A stretch of DNA of 64,000 nucleotides from assembly GCA_048158365.1 (NCBI GenBank), contig JBLLNL010000002.1; one strand, given 5' to 3'. The notes under the pieces were generated by a model. It did not search any database, was not told the origin of the DNA, and saw only the letters and a list, made by a program, of their open reading frames with translations. Positions 9,848-18,334 of the stretch are shown here, piece after piece (the first letter of the stretch is position 1; the number at the start of each line of letters is the position of its first letter). Position numbers and translations under genes: made by a program. This DNA comes from Azoarcus_F sp048158365. GTDB lineage: Bacteria; Pseudomonadota; Gammaproteobacteria; Burkholderiales; Rhodocyclaceae.

Positions 9848-10255
9848 ATGTCTCGTTTTGATCGTATTCTGAGGCGAACCCTGGTGTTCGCACCTTTCGT
9901 CCTGTGGTTCGCCGGCACGAGTCTCGTCCATGGCAATGAAGATCCGATGTTTCCGGACATCGTGTCCGTGCAGGTGCGCGCCTCGGGTGCGGACACGTTC
10001 GACTTCGACGTCACGGTTTCTTCGTCATACGATACGCCGGCACGTTACGCGGACGGCTTTCGTGTCGTGGCCGAATCGGGTGAGGTGCTCGGCGAGCGCA
10101 CGCTCTGGCACGATCACCAGTACGAACAGCCTTTCACGCGTGACCTCTACTCGGTGACGATTCCGCGCGACGTGACCCACGTCGTGGTTCAGGGGCGCGA
10201 CCAGAAGGCGGGCTACGGAGGCGCGTCGGTTCGGGTCCGATTGCCGGGCAGGTGA
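9848..10255 (+). CDS. Secreted hypothetical protein
   Basis: This 135-residue protein of unknown function has a basic N-terminus (MSRFDRILRRT), a hydrophobic stretch (LVFAPFVLWFAGTSLVHG) and a likely cleavage near residues 28-30, so export is probable. The mature part is rich in beta-type sequence (VSVQVRASGADTFDFDVTVSSS) and ends VRVRLPGR. It has no cysteines. I do not recognise a domain; it may be a small beta-sandwich. The ATG at 9848 is chosen because AGGGGAGGG precedes it; an upstream in-frame ATG at 9797 lacks such a site. A second secreted protein gene follows 52 bases later and the two may be co-expressed. Confidence 0.75.
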   Translation: MSRFDRILRRTLVFAPFVLWFAGTSLVHGNEDPMFPDIVSVQVRASGADTFDFDVTVSSSYDTPARYADGFRVVAESGEVLGERTLWHDHQYEQPFTRDLYSVTIPRDVTHVVVQGRDQKAGYGGASVRVRLPGR

Positions 10256-10307
10256 GGGGTCGCCGTTCGATCATCAGGATATGCTGCATGTTTGGGAGAT
10301 CGGAATC

Positions 10308-11048
10308 ATGCGATTCATCGTAGTGTTCGCTGCGCTTGTCGCGGCGCTGGTTGCGCCGGCATGGGCTGAGCGGATCGTCGAAGCGCGCTACGTCGAGCCG
10401 GTGCAGCGTTACGGGCATTTTGCGCTGGGCCGGCCGCATGAGTACGCACGCGTGGTTGCGACGACCGATGCCGGGCGTGAGCTGGCGTTGGAACTGCCGG
10501 CGGACGAGGTCTTCGAGGACCTCGTGCCGCGTCTGGTCGGGTTCACGACTGATGGACCGACCGAGTTGCTGGTGATCGTGAGTGCGCGCGGCACGGGCGC
10601 GCGCCTGGCTCTGATCGGGCTCGACGATGGCGCGCTTCGGATCGTCGCGCAGTCTGCGCCGATCGGTACTCCGAATCGCTGGCTCAACCCGGTGGGTGTC
10701 GCCGATCTGAACGGCGACGGCGTGGCCGAGGTGGCTGCGGTCACCACGCCGCACATCGGTGGCGTGCTCAGGGTCTATCGTCGTGTCGGGGAACGTTTGA
10801 CCGAGCTCGCCTCGCTGTCCGGTTTCTCCAACCACGTGTATGGATCGCCCGAGCTGGATCTGTCGCGCCCCGCGACCATCGGTGGCCGGATGCAGCTCCT
10901 GGTACCGGATCTGCGACGCACCAGCGTCGTTGCGATCACGCTGGAAAACGGGCGTCTGGTGGAGACCGGGCGTTGCCGCCTGGCAGCCCCGGTTACCGAT
11001 TCGAGCGCGCTGAGTGCCTGCGTGGCACGTATGGGCGCCGCATCCTGA
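10308..11048 (+). CDS. Secreted protein with an FG-GAP/VCBS-like repeat
   Basis: This 246-residue protein starts with a clear signal peptide (MRFIVVFAALVAALVAPAWA, cleavage after AWA). The mature part contains GVADLNGDGVAEVAAVTTPHIGG, an FG-GAP/VCBS-type calcium-loop repeat as in integrin-like beta-propellers, and a second related stretch (GSPELDLSRPATIGGRMQLLVPDL). This suggests a small periplasmic beta-propeller. The ATG at 10308 is used; the frame opens at 10281, but the signal peptide fits the later start. Function is not known. Upstream lies the other secreted orphan; downstream, after about 100 bases, tRNA-Leu is on the opposite strand. Confidence 0.8.
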   Translation: MRFIVVFAALVAALVAPAWAERIVEARYVEPVQRYGHFALGRPHEYARVVATTDAGRELALELPADEVFEDLVPRLVGFTTDGPTELLVIVSARGTGARLALIGLDDGALRIVAQSAPIGTPNRWLNPVGVADLNGDGVAEVAAVTTPHIGGVLRVYRRVGERLTELASLSGFSNHVYGSPELDLSRPATIGGRMQLLVPDLRRTSVVAITLENGRLVETGRCRLAAPVTDSSALSACVARMGAAS

Positions 11049-11144
11049 ATCAATGAGCCGAGGCGCCCATTCGAGGCTGATGCCGGAAAACCCATCCACC
11101 CGGACCGACCGCCGAATGATGCCCCGCAAGTCTTGGATAATGAA

Positions 11145-11229
11145 TGGTGCCGAGGACGGGAATCGAACCCGTAAGGCTTTCGCCGGTGGATTTTAAGTCC
11201 ACTGTGTTTACCAGTTTCACCACCCCGGC
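11145..11229 (-). tRNA. tRNA-Leu (UAA)
   Basis: Read on the minus strand, the 85-base sequence has acceptor GCCGGGG pairing with CCTCGGC, an encoded ACCA end, and a long type-II variable arm (CGGCGAAAGCCTTAC). The anticodon loop CTTAAAAT gives UAA, so it decodes UUA/UUG leucine codons. A TAGAAT box followed by a GC-rich discriminator lies about 35 bases upstream (11264-11269), consistent with a stable-RNA promoter, but no good -35 box is visible. Confidence 0.97.
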
Positions 11230-11348
11230 AGGTCCGATTGCGTCGAACACGGATTGGCCGCGCATTCTACCGTACCCGCCAGGCCGCGCGTCTCACGATT
11301 CCTGGTCTGGTCGGGCCTGGGTCCGTTTTCATCGATACGCCGTGGCCA

Positions 11349-13244
11349 TCAGCGCTTGCGATCGGGTTTCGGTTTCGCGCGCGAAAAGGTGCTGCCGGCC
11401 CGTTCGTCACCTGCGTAGGGCTGTCGGGCCCTGGCTTCGGCTGGTTTGCGTGACGGCGGTTTGCCGCCCGGCCGACGTGCCGCGTCCTGTCGGGCCTCAT
11501 CGGTATCGAGCAGGCGGATCTCGAGCTTGCACTGGCGCACGCGCACCTTGCGCAGTACCGCCAGGATCTCGTTCGGCAGGTCGGCCGGCAGTTCCACGGT
11601 GGAGTAGTCCTCGTACAGGTTGATCTGACCGATGTAGCGACTATCGATGCCGGCTTCGTTGGCAATCGCGCCGACGATGTCCTTGGGGGACACCTCCTGA
11701 TTGCGGCCGACCTCGATGCGGTAGCGCGCCAGCTTGCCTTCGGCGTAGTCGCGGCGTCGCTCGAGGATCTGCGGGCGGTTTTCGCGCGGCGGGCGTTCCC
11801 CGCGATCCTGTCGCTCGGGACGACCCGGACGCTCGGGGTGATCGGTGCGTTCCGGTCGCGCGGCGCGCTCGAATCGATCGCCGCGCTGGGGGCGCTCCGC
11901 CCGCGGAGACTGAAGATCGGCGATGTCCGGCCCTGCCGAGGCCACCTGCAGCGGCCGTTCGCGCTGCGCGAGAAACGCGAGCGCGGCCGCGATCTCGTGC
12001 AGTTCTGCCTGGCTGTCGGCCTCCAGGCTGGCGACCACGTCGGCGAAGAAATCGAGATCCTCGGACGCGAGCACCGACTCGACCTGTTCGCGGAACAGGG
12101 CCACCCTGCGGTCGGCGACCGCCTGCCGGGACGGCAAGGGCAGGGCTTCGATCTTCTGTCGGGTGGCGCGCTCGATGACCTTGAGCATGCGCATCTCGCG
12201 CGGCGTCACGAACAGGATCGCGGTTCCGGCACGACCGGCGCGGCCGGTGCGGCCGATGCGGTGAACATAGGCTTCGGTGTCGTACGGGACATCGTAGTTG
12301 ATCACATGCGTGATGCGGGCCACATCCAGACCGCGGGCCGCGACATCGGTGGCGACCACGATGTCCAGCGCGCCGCGCTTGAGCTGCTCGACCACGCGCT
12401 CGCGCAGTTGCTGGGTCATGTCGCCATTGAGCGCCGCGACGGCGTAACCGCGCGCCTCGAGCTTGTCGGCCAGTTCCACCGTGGCGGTCTTGGTGCGCAC
12501 GAACACGATCGCCGCGTCGAAATCCGCCTCGATCTCGAGGATGCGGGTCAGCGCGTCGAGCTTGTGCGCGACATTGACCTGGCAGAAACGCTGGTGCGTG
12601 GTGGCAACCGTCGAGGTGCTGCTCTTGATCTTGATTTCGTGAGGATCTCGCAGATAGCGATGCGCGACGCGCCGGATCGGATCGGGCATGGTCGCCGAGA
12701 ACAGCGCGGTCTGCCGGGTGGCGGGCGTGTGTTCCAGGATCCATTCGACGTCGTCGATGAAGCCCATGCGCAACATCTCGTCGGCCTCGTCCAGCACCAT
12801 CGCCTGCAGGCTGCCCAGCTCGAGGCTCTTGCGCTCGAGATGGTCCATGATCCGTCCGGGCGTGCCGACGACCACATGGGCGCCGCGCTTGAGCTGGCGC
12901 AGCTGCACCACCATGCTCTGCCCGCCGTAGACCGGCAGCACATTGAAACCGGGCAGGTACTTCGCGTAGCGCAGAAAGGCCTCGGCGACCTGGATCGCGA
13001 GTTCGCGGGTGGGTGTCAGCACCAGCACCTGCGGGTTCTTGACGCTGAGATCGAGCCGGCTGAGCAACGGCAGCGCAAACGCGGCGGTCTTGCCGGTGCC
13101 GGTCTGGGCCTCGCCGATAATGTCATGCCCGTCCAGCAGATGCGGGATGCAGGCGGCCTGGATCGGCGAGGGGGTCTCGTAACCGACATCGGCGAGGGCT
13201 TCGAGAATCGCTGGGGCGAGGTCGAGTTGCTGGAAACTGTCCAT
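11349..13244 (-). CDS. deaD: ATP-dependent DEAD-box RNA helicase DeaD/CsdA
   Basis: This 631-residue helicase unwinds RNA duplexes, helping ribosome assembly and mRNA decay, especially in the cold. Motifs appear in order: the Q-motif (FQQLDLAPAILEALADVGYETPSPIQ, residues about 4-29), motif I AQTGTGKTAAFALP, PTRELA, TPGR, DEADEML, SAT, and motif VI YVHRIGRTGRAGRAG. After the helicase core comes a linker rich in Arg, Glu and Pro (about residues 430-500), then a DbpA-type RNA-binding domain, then a basic tail ending KPDRKR. Length and order match DeaD rather than RhlE or SrmB. A gene-free upstream region of about 250 bases could hold a leader; I see no defined element in it. Confidence 0.95.
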   Translation of the reverse strand: MDSFQQLDLAPAILEALADVGYETPSPIQAACIPHLLDGHDIIGEAQTGTGKTAAFALPLLSRLDLSVKNPQVLVLTPTRELAIQVAEAFLRYAKYLPGFNVLPVYGGQSMVVQLRQLKRGAHVVVGTPGRIMDHLERKSLELGSLQAMVLDEADEMLRMGFIDDVEWILEHTPATRQTALFSATMPDPIRRVAHRYLRDPHEIKIKSSTSTVATTHQRFCQVNVAHKLDALTRILEIEADFDAAIVFVRTKTATVELADKLEARGYAVAALNGDMTQQLRERVVEQLKRGALDIVVATDVAARGLDVARITHVINYDVPYDTEAYVHRIGRTGRAGRAGTAILFVTPREMRMLKVIERATRQKIEALPLPSRQAVADRRVALFREQVESVLASEDLDFFADVVASLEADSQAELHEIAAALAFLAQRERPLQVASAGPDIADLQSPRAERPQRGDRFERAARPERTDHPERPGRPERQDRGERPPRENRPQILERRRDYAEGKLARYRIEVGRNQEVSPKDIVGAIANEAGIDSRYIGQINLYEDYSTVELPADLPNEILAVLRKVRVRQCKLEIRLLDTDEARQDAARRPGGKPPSRKPAEARARQPYAGDERAGSTFSRAKPKPDRKR

Positions 13245-13456
13245 GGGGCGTCATCGTCTAGGCGGTCAACACGGCGCATCCGGTCGGAACGCGCATCTTC
13301 CGCGAGAAGGGAAGAGGGAAGGGCAAGCGGGAAGCGGTCAGGCTTCGGCAAGTCGCTATGCTACCGAATACGCGCGCCGGGTTGCCTGATTGCATGGACC
13401 GGAACGCGAATATTGTCGGGAAATCGCCGTTCGCGTCGGCTTGAAGGCCTGAATGT

Positions 13457-13483
13457 GGGGCGCCACACTGTCGCGGGCGCCCC
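13457..13483. terminator. GC-rich hairpin between deaD and fghA
   Basis: GGGGCGCC and GGCGCCCC form an 8-bp perfect stem with an 11-base loop, 11 bases beyond the fghA stop. There is no T run on either side, so this would be a weak or factor-assisted terminator for the frmA-fghA transcript. Confidence 0.4.
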
Positions 13484-13493
13484 GACGCGACGT

Positions 13494-14354
13494 TCAGCGG
13501 TCGTCCGGCAGGCGCGTGAGCGCCTGCGCATGATGACGCAAGTGGTCGTCGATGAAACTGGCGATGAAGTAATAACTGTGGTCGTAACCTGTTTGCACAC
13601 GCAGTGTCAGCGTGTGGTTTGCGGCGCTGGCAGCGGCCTGAAGCGCTTCGGGCTTGAGTTGCTCGGCCAGGAAGCCATCGGCCCCGCCCTGATCGACCAG
13701 CAGCGGCAGTCGCTCCGGCGCGTCGGCAAGCAGCGAGCAACTGTCCCACGCGCGCCACTGTGCCCGGTCCTCGCCCAGGTAACGCGAAAAAGCCTTCTCG
13801 CCCCACGGGCAGTCCATCGGATGGGTTATCGGCGCGAAAGCCGACACCGAACGATAACGGCCGGGATTGCGCAGCGCGCACACCAGTGCGCCATGGCCGC
13901 CCATCGAATGACCGCTGATGCCGCGTGCGCCGGACGCGGGGAAATGGGCTTCGATCAGCGCCGGCAACTCGTCGACCACGTAGTCGTGCATGCGGTAGTG
14001 GCGCGACCACGGCGCCTGGGTGGCGTTGAGGTAGAAGCCGGCGCCGTGGCCGAAATCCCAGGCGCCGTCCGGGTCGCCCGGGACGTCCGGGCCGCGCGGA
14101 CTGGTGTCGGGCGCGACGATGATCAGCCCCAACTCGGCCGCCATGCGGTGCGCGCCGGCCTTCTGCATGAAGTTCTCGTCGGTGCAGGTCAGACCCGACA
14201 GCCAATACACGACCGGCAGTTTCCTGCCTGACTCCGCCTGCGGTGGAATATACACGGCGAACACCATGTCGCAGTCCAGCGTCTCCGAACGGTGGCGGAG
14301 GCGTTTGTGCCAGCCGCCGAAGCTCTTCTGGCTGGACAGGGTCTCGAGGGACAT
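13494..14354 (-). CDS. fghA: S-formylglutathione hydrolase
   Basis: This 286-residue esterase hydrolyses S-formylglutathione to formate and glutathione, the second step of glutathione-dependent formaldehyde removal. It has the family segments YWLSGLTCTDENF, PDTSPRG, AGFYLNATQAPW, the nucleophile elbow GHSMGGHGAL (serine at about residue 147), DQGGADGFL and the catalytic-His region YDHSYYFIASFIDDH. Length matches FrmB/FghA. The start at 14354 (MSLETLSSQKSFGGWHKRL) agrees with the family N-terminus. It follows frmA by 35 bases and forms an operon with it. Confidence 0.96.
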   Translation of the reverse strand: MSLETLSSQKSFGGWHKRLRHRSETLDCDMVFAVYIPPQAESGRKLPVVYWLSGLTCTDENFMQKAGAHRMAAELGLIIVAPDTSPRGPDVPGDPDGAWDFGHGAGFYLNATQAPWSRHYRMHDYVVDELPALIEAHFPASGARGISGHSMGGHGALVCALRNPGRYRSVSAFAPITHPMDCPWGEKAFSRYLGEDRAQWRAWDSCSLLADAPERLPLLVDQGGADGFLAEQLKPEALQAAASAANHTLTLRVQTGYDHSYYFIASFIDDHLRHHAQALTRLPDDR

Positions 14355-14389
14355 GGGCGGTTCTCCTGGATCCGGTTCGCCGGGGTGCA

Positions 14390-15505
14390 TCAGAAGTGAA
14401 TGACGGTGCGGATGCTCTTGCCTTCGTGCATCAGGTCGAAGGCCCGGTTGATGTCTTCGAGCGGCATCGTGTGTGTGATGAAGGTGTCGAGCGGAATCTC
14501 GCCCCGCTGCGCCTTCTGCACATAGCTCGGCAACTCGGTCCGGCCCTTGACGCCACCGAAGGCGCTGCCGCGCCACACCCGGCCGGTCACCAGCTGGAAC
14601 GGGCGCGTGCTGATCTCCTGGCCGGCGCCGGCCACGCCGATGATGGTCGATTCGCCCCAGCCCTTGTGGCAGCATTCCAGGGCGGCGCGCATGAGTTTGA
14701 CGTTGCCGACGCACTCGAACGAGTAGTCTACGCCGCCGTCGGTCAGTTCGACGATCACGTCCTGGATCGGCTTGTCGTAGTCGTTCGGGTTGACGCAGTC
14801 GGTCGCCCCCAGGCCTTTGGCGATGTCGAATTTGGACGGATTGATGTCGATCGCGATGATGCGCGAAGCCTTGGCCATCGTGGCGCCGATGATCGCAGCC
14901 AGGCCGATGCCCCCCAGCCCGAAGACCGCGACGGTCGCGCCGGGCTCGACTTTGGCGGTGTTGAGCACCGCGCCGATACCGGTGGTGACGCCGCAGCCGA
15001 GCAGACAGACCTTCTCCAGCGGCGCGTCCTTGGCGATCTTCGCCAGGGAGATCTCGGGCACGACGGTGTATTCGGAGAAGGTCGAGGTGCCCATGTAGTG
15101 GAAGATCGGCTGCCCCTGGTAGGAGAAGCGGCTGGTGCCGTCGGGCATCAGACCCTTGCCCTGGGTCGCGCGCACCGCCTGGCACAGGTTGGTCTTGCCC
15201 GACTTGCAGAACTTGCATTCGCGGCATTCGGCGGTATAAAGCGGGATCACATGGTCGCCGACTTCCAGCGAGGTCACGCCCTCGCCGACGGCCTCGACGA
15301 TGCCGCCGCCCTCATGGCCGAGAATGGCGGGGAAGATGCCTTCCGGATCCTCGCCGGACAATGTGAACGCGTCGGTATGGCAGACACCGCTGGCGACGAT
15401 GCGCACCAGCACCTCGCCGGCCCTGGGGGGTTCGACGTCGACCTCGACGATCTGAAGTGGTTGATTGGCCGCGAAAGCGACCGCTGCACGGGATTTGATG
15501 GTCAT
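14390..15505 (-). CDS. frmA: S-(hydroxymethyl)glutathione dehydrogenase / class III alcohol dehydrogenase
   Basis: This 371-residue zinc enzyme oxidises S-hydroxymethylglutathione, formed from formaldehyde and glutathione, to S-formylglutathione with NAD+. Catalytic zinc ligands are in GVCHTDAFTLSG and GHEGGGIVE, with the third Cys in LLGCGVTTGIGAV. The structural zinc loop is CRECKFCKSGKTNLC. The nucleotide site is FGLGGIGLAAI. The class III feature FSYQGQPIFHYMGTSTFSEYTVV is present. Its product is the substrate of the next gene's enzyme, fghA. The start at 15505 follows from the family N-terminus (MTIKSRAAVAF). Confidence 0.96.
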   Translation of the reverse strand: MTIKSRAAVAFAANQPLQIVEVDVEPPRAGEVLVRIVASGVCHTDAFTLSGEDPEGIFPAILGHEGGGIVEAVGEGVTSLEVGDHVIPLYTAECRECKFCKSGKTNLCQAVRATQGKGLMPDGTSRFSYQGQPIFHYMGTSTFSEYTVVPEISLAKIAKDAPLEKVCLLGCGVTTGIGAVLNTAKVEPGATVAVFGLGGIGLAAIIGATMAKASRIIAIDINPSKFDIAKGLGATDCVNPNDYDKPIQDVIVELTDGGVDYSFECVGNVKLMRAALECCHKGWGESTIIGVAGAGQEISTRPFQLVTGRVWRGSAFGGVKGRTELPSYVQKAQRGEIPLDTFITHTMPLEDINRAFDLMHEGKSIRTVIHF

Positions 15506-15569
15506 CGGCTGTTCCTGGCGATGGGAGAAATTGAACGCGGAGAACATGGTTCGGCCGCAAGCGGTCGAT

Positions 15570-15589
15570 GGTTCAGTTCAGCTTGAACC
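15570..15589. promoter_or_regulatory. Inverted repeat upstream of frmA (possible operator)
   Basis: GGTTCA and TGAACC form a 6-bp inverted repeat separated by 8 bases, about 65 bases before the frmA start. On the minus strand a TAGAAT box lies just upstream of it (15599-15604), so the repeat would sit near the transcription start of the formaldehyde operon. No regulator gene is adjacent. The role is inferred from position only. Confidence 0.3.
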
Positions 15590-15787
15590 ATTTTTCCCAT
15601 TCTAAACTGCATGCGCAATGACCGGTTCGTGGTCTCGGCGACGAAACGCCGGACACATCTGGGCCGAAGTTCCGGTCAGACTCGGAGGCCGAGGATGTGC
15701 CGAAGGAGGGAGTAGTTCGAAGGGAACGGGCGGATCAGGACTGCGCCGACACCGCATTTTCACCGGCATCCGCGACGCGCCTTGCAG

Positions 15788-16333
15788 CTAAAGCACGCGT
15801 TCGATCGCTTCGCGCAGTTCGGCGGCATCGGGTGCGATTCGGCTCGGAAACGCGGCCACGACCCGTCCATCCCGGTCAACCACGTACTTGTGGAAGTTCC
15901 AGCGCGGGGCTTCGGACTGTCGGGCAATCTCGCGGAAGATCGGATGTGCGTCCGCTCCACGCACGCTGATCGGCGTGAACATGTCGAAGGTCACGCCGTA
16001 ATTGACGAAGCAGACCTCGGCGGTTTCGCTTTCGTCTGCGGCTTCCTGGCGGAAATCGTTGGACGGGAAACCGACGACCTTCAGTCCCGCAATTCGGTAC
16101 TGCTGGTGCAGTGCTTCCAGGCCCTCGAACTGTCCGGTGAAACCGCAGTGGCTGGCGGTGTTGACCACCAGCAGCGGATGGCCGGCGAACTGCTCGCGCA
16201 GATTCACGACTTCACTCGAATGTAGGCGACGCAGTTCATGGTCGAACAACTGCGCGGTGGTGTCGTCTGCAGCGACGGTGGCTTGGGGCAGTGCGACCAA
16301 CAGGGCGGCACTCAGAATCAGGGCGCGGTACAT
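15788..16333 (-). CDS. Exported glutathione peroxidase (BtuE/GPx family)
   Basis: This 181-residue protein starts with a signal peptide (MYRALILSAALLVALPQATVAADD) and then shows the peroxidase fold. The catalytic Cys is in NTASHCGFTGQFEGLEALHQQY (about residue 63), the next motif is GFPSNDFRQE, and WNFHKYVVDRDG supplies the Trp and Asn of the active site. In most members the second motif reads PCNQF. Here the glutamine position is Asp, as in a subset of proteobacterial homologues. It probably reduces peroxides outside the cytoplasm using a thioredoxin-like donor. The gene lies about 280 bases upstream of the formaldehyde operon. Confidence 0.9.
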   Translation of the reverse strand: MYRALILSAALLVALPQATVAADDTTAQLFDHELRRLHSSEVVNLREQFAGHPLLVVNTASHCGFTGQFEGLEALHQQYRIAGLKVVGFPSNDFRQEAADESETAEVCFVNYGVTFDMFTPISVRGADAHPIFREIARQSEAPRWNFHKYVVDRDGRVVAAFPSRIAPDAAELREAIERVL

Positions 16334-16433
16334 GGCAACTCCTCCAGGGGACAGGCCTGTGACTTCATTTATCGCGCCGAGTTCGATTCGGGTGAGGGCA
16401 GAGGCGACCGGTCTACGCGAAACGTGACCCGGT

Positions 16434-16928
16434 TCAGTTCGACGCCCTGAGCCCCGGGAAAGACGACGAGATCGCGGTGCGAATGGTCGCGGTGTCCTGC
16501 ACGCCGGTCAGCGTGTTTCGCAGTTGTCCGTCTGGACCGAACATCAGCAGCGTCGTGTGTTCGGCGTTGTATCGCGACGCCAGAAGTCCGCCGTCCGCCT
16601 GCGAACGCACCGCCAGGCGAAACTGCACCCGCTCGGCGAACTCGCGCTGCAGCGGTGCCACGTTGTCGCGCAGTTGCCGGCATTCGGCGCAACCATAGTC
16701 GAATACCTGCACGACCGTAGGCTTGCCGTTGCCGATCACGGACAGATCCTGGCGTGCGCTGGCGCGTCGTTCGTAGGCTATGACGCCGACCGCGGCCAGC
16801 GGCACCGCGACCGCGAGCGCGAGTCCGCCGCGGATCAGCAAGCGGCGGTCACGACGCCGAATGCGTTCGGCGTGGGCCTGTTTTGCATCTGTCGCCAGTT
16901 TGTGCTTCCTGTGCTGCTTGCTCATCAT
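16434..16928 (-). CDS. Membrane-anchored thioredoxin-like protein
   Basis: This 164-residue protein has a strongly basic N-terminus (MMSKQHRKHKLATDAKQAHAERIRRRDRRLLIRGG), one membrane segment (LALAVAVPLAAVGVIAY, about residues 35-51), and a periplasmic thioredoxin-fold domain. That domain has VQVFDYGCAECRQLRDNVAPLQREF, giving a CAEC redox motif, and ends with LLMFGPDGQLRNTLTGVQDTATIRTAI. It resembles small DsbA/TlpA-like reductases. Partner and substrate are unknown. It lies next to an exported glutathione peroxidase, for which it could be an electron donor; this is an inference from position. Confidence 0.75.
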   Translation of the reverse strand: MMSKQHRKHKLATDAKQAHAERIRRRDRRLLIRGGLALAVAVPLAAVGVIAYERRASARQDLSVIGNGKPTVVQVFDYGCAECRQLRDNVAPLQREFAERVQFRLAVRSQADGGLLASRYNAEHTTLLMFGPDGQLRNTLTGVQDTATIRTAISSSFPGLRASN

Positions 16929-16968
16929 CCACCCGTCAAACCCCGATCGAATTCATATCCTACCCGCC

Positions 16969-17496
16969 TCAGCCGTCCTGCGGGTGTGCGGGCGTATCCA
17001 GAATGCGCTGATACCAGGCCAGATCCAGCCAGCGCCCGAACTTGTAACCGGCCTGCCGGATCGTGCCCGCATGCGTGAATCCCAGCCGTTCGTGCATTCG
17101 GATGCTTGCTGCGTTGTCCGCGTCGATCGCGCCGATCAGTGCATGCAGGTCGTGTTTGAGCGCGCGCTCGACCAGGGTCTGCAGCAACAGGCTGCCGATG
17201 CCCTTGCCGGCATGTTCCGGGTGCACATAGACCGAATGTTCCACGCTGTACTTGAAGGCGGCGAAGGGCCGAAAGGCGCTCCAGCTCGCGAAGCCGAGCA
17301 GCTTGCCCTGGGGTGATACCGCGCCGATGACCGGATGGCCATGGGAGGCCTTGGCCTCGAACCACGCCTGCATGGCCGACAGCGGGCGAGGGTAGTAGTC
17401 GTAGATCGCGGTCGAATGTGCGATCGCGTGATTCAGCATGAACAGGATCTGCTGCGCATGCGCATCATGCGTGCAGTCGACGAGCTGCAGTCTCAT
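16969..17496 (-). CDS. GNAT family N-acetyltransferase (phosphinothricin acetyltransferase-like)
   Basis: This 175-residue enzyme has the GNAT acetyl-CoA site HPEHAGKGIGSLLLQTLVERA (the Q/RxxGxG/A motif) and the C-terminal RMHERLGFTHAGTIRQAGYKFGRWLD typical of the Pat/YncA branch. The N-terminal IAHSTAIYDYYPRPLSAMQAWF segment fits as well. Members acetylate small amines such as methionine sulfone or phosphinothricin; the native substrate is uncertain. The start at 17496 is set by the family N-terminus. The gene lies 35 bases after the macrodomain gene on the same strand. Confidence 0.92.
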   Translation of the reverse strand: MRLQLVDCTHDAHAQQILFMLNHAIAHSTAIYDYYPRPLSAMQAWFEAKASHGHPVIGAVSPQGKLLGFASWSAFRPFAAFKYSVEHSVYVHPEHAGKGIGSLLLQTLVERALKHDLHALIGAIDADNAASIRMHERLGFTHAGTIRQAGYKFGRWLDLAWYQRILDTPAHPQDG

Positions 17497-17531
17497 GGCC
17501 TGTGCCGACCCGGGCCTCCAGGCATTGTCGA

Positions 17532-18047
17532 TCACTCTTCCTCCGCGAGCAGGCGGCGGCAGGTGTCGAGATCGGTGTCCGAGAAGCAACAGAACACGAC
17601 CTGCTCGATCTGCGGGAGCCGGCGGAGGGCTTCGCGTACCGTCCCAATCGCGATGCGAACCGCCGCTTCGAAAGGGTAGCCATAGACGCCGGTGCTGATG
17701 CCCGGAAACGCGATCGTACGTGCGCCGGCCTCGGCCGCCAGTTCGAGGCTGCGGCGATAGCATGAAGCCAGCGCCGCTGCTTCGCCCCTGTCCCCGCCAT
17801 GCCACACCGGTCCTACCGTGTGGATCACGAATCTCGCCGGCAAGCCGTGGCCGCCGGTCAGCTTCGCATCTCCGGTCCGACAGCCGCCCAGCGTTCGGCA
17901 TTCGGCCAGCAACGCCGGGCCGGCTGCACGGTGGATCGCCCCGTCCACGCCGCCGCCGCCCAGCAGCGACGACTTGGCCGCATTTACGATCGCATCCACG
18001 TTCAGCGTGGTGATGTCCGCGCGCCTTGCGCTTAGTCGCTTGTTCAT
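17532..18047 (-). CDS. Macrodomain protein (O-acetyl-ADP-ribose deacetylase, YmdB-like)
   Basis: This 171-residue single-domain protein has the ADP-ribose-binding signature of MacroD/YmdB proteins. VDAIVNAAKSSLLGGGGVDGAIH (about residues 19-41) carries the catalytic Asn and Gly-rich loop, FVIHTVGPVW follows, and the phosphate-binding loop is FPGISTGVYGYP. These enzymes hydrolyse O-acetyl-ADP-ribose or remove mono-ADP-ribose from acidic side chains. It is followed by an acetyltransferase gene and divergent from a Fic gene, both also linked to group-transfer chemistry. Confidence 0.93.
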   Translation of the reverse strand: MNKRLSARRADITTLNVDAIVNAAKSSLLGGGGVDGAIHRAAGPALLAECRTLGGCRTGDAKLTGGHGLPARFVIHTVGPVWHGGDRGEAAALASCYRRSLELAAEAGARTIAFPGISTGVYGYPFEAAVRIAIGTVREALRRLPQIEQVVFCCFSDTDLDTCRRLLAEEE

Positions 18048-18245
18048 AGACCATCTCTGCGAACGCGTCGGGAGGATTAAGCGTCCGGCAAGCGGGACCG
18101 GAATGCCCCCTCAACCTGAATTCATCCCGATACGTCTTGCCGATGGGATGGTACCGCGCATCAATCGACTATTGAAAGTACGAAATCGAAGCGCTGCGGG
18201 CTGCTGCGAACCAGTGTCACTTACACCCATTCCTGGGTGCGGCAG

Positions 18246-18278
18246 GGCGTTATGCGGCGAATCGCAGTCTCTAACGCC
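18246..18278. repeat. Inverted repeat upstream of the Fic gene
   Basis: GGCGTTA and TAACGCC form a perfect 7-bp inverted repeat separated by 19 bases, in the 287-base gap between the macrodomain and Fic genes, about 60 bases before the Fic start. It may be an operator. It is not an integron attC site, because the core motifs are in the wrong order. Confidence 0.35.
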
Positions 18279-18334
18279 GCAGGATGTGCGGCGAATAACT
18301 TACGCATTCGAAGAATTCATCCCATAATCTCCGC

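Noticed and set aside
11838..14231. Very long plus-strand open frame (797 codons) opposite deaD and fghA
   Set aside because: It is antisense to strongly supported genes, has composition expected from high-GC mirror coding, and shows no recognisable domain.
16969..18114. A single minus-strand open frame of 381 codons spanning the GNAT and macrodomain genes
   Set aside because: Its first half is out of frame with the macrodomain gene. Only the last 175 codons (GNAT) are real, and the macrodomain has its own frame from 18047.
18246..18300. Integron attC site or cassette upstream of Fic
   Set aside because: The GGCGTTA/TAACGCC repeat has the core motifs in reversed order, and no integrase or cassette array is present.
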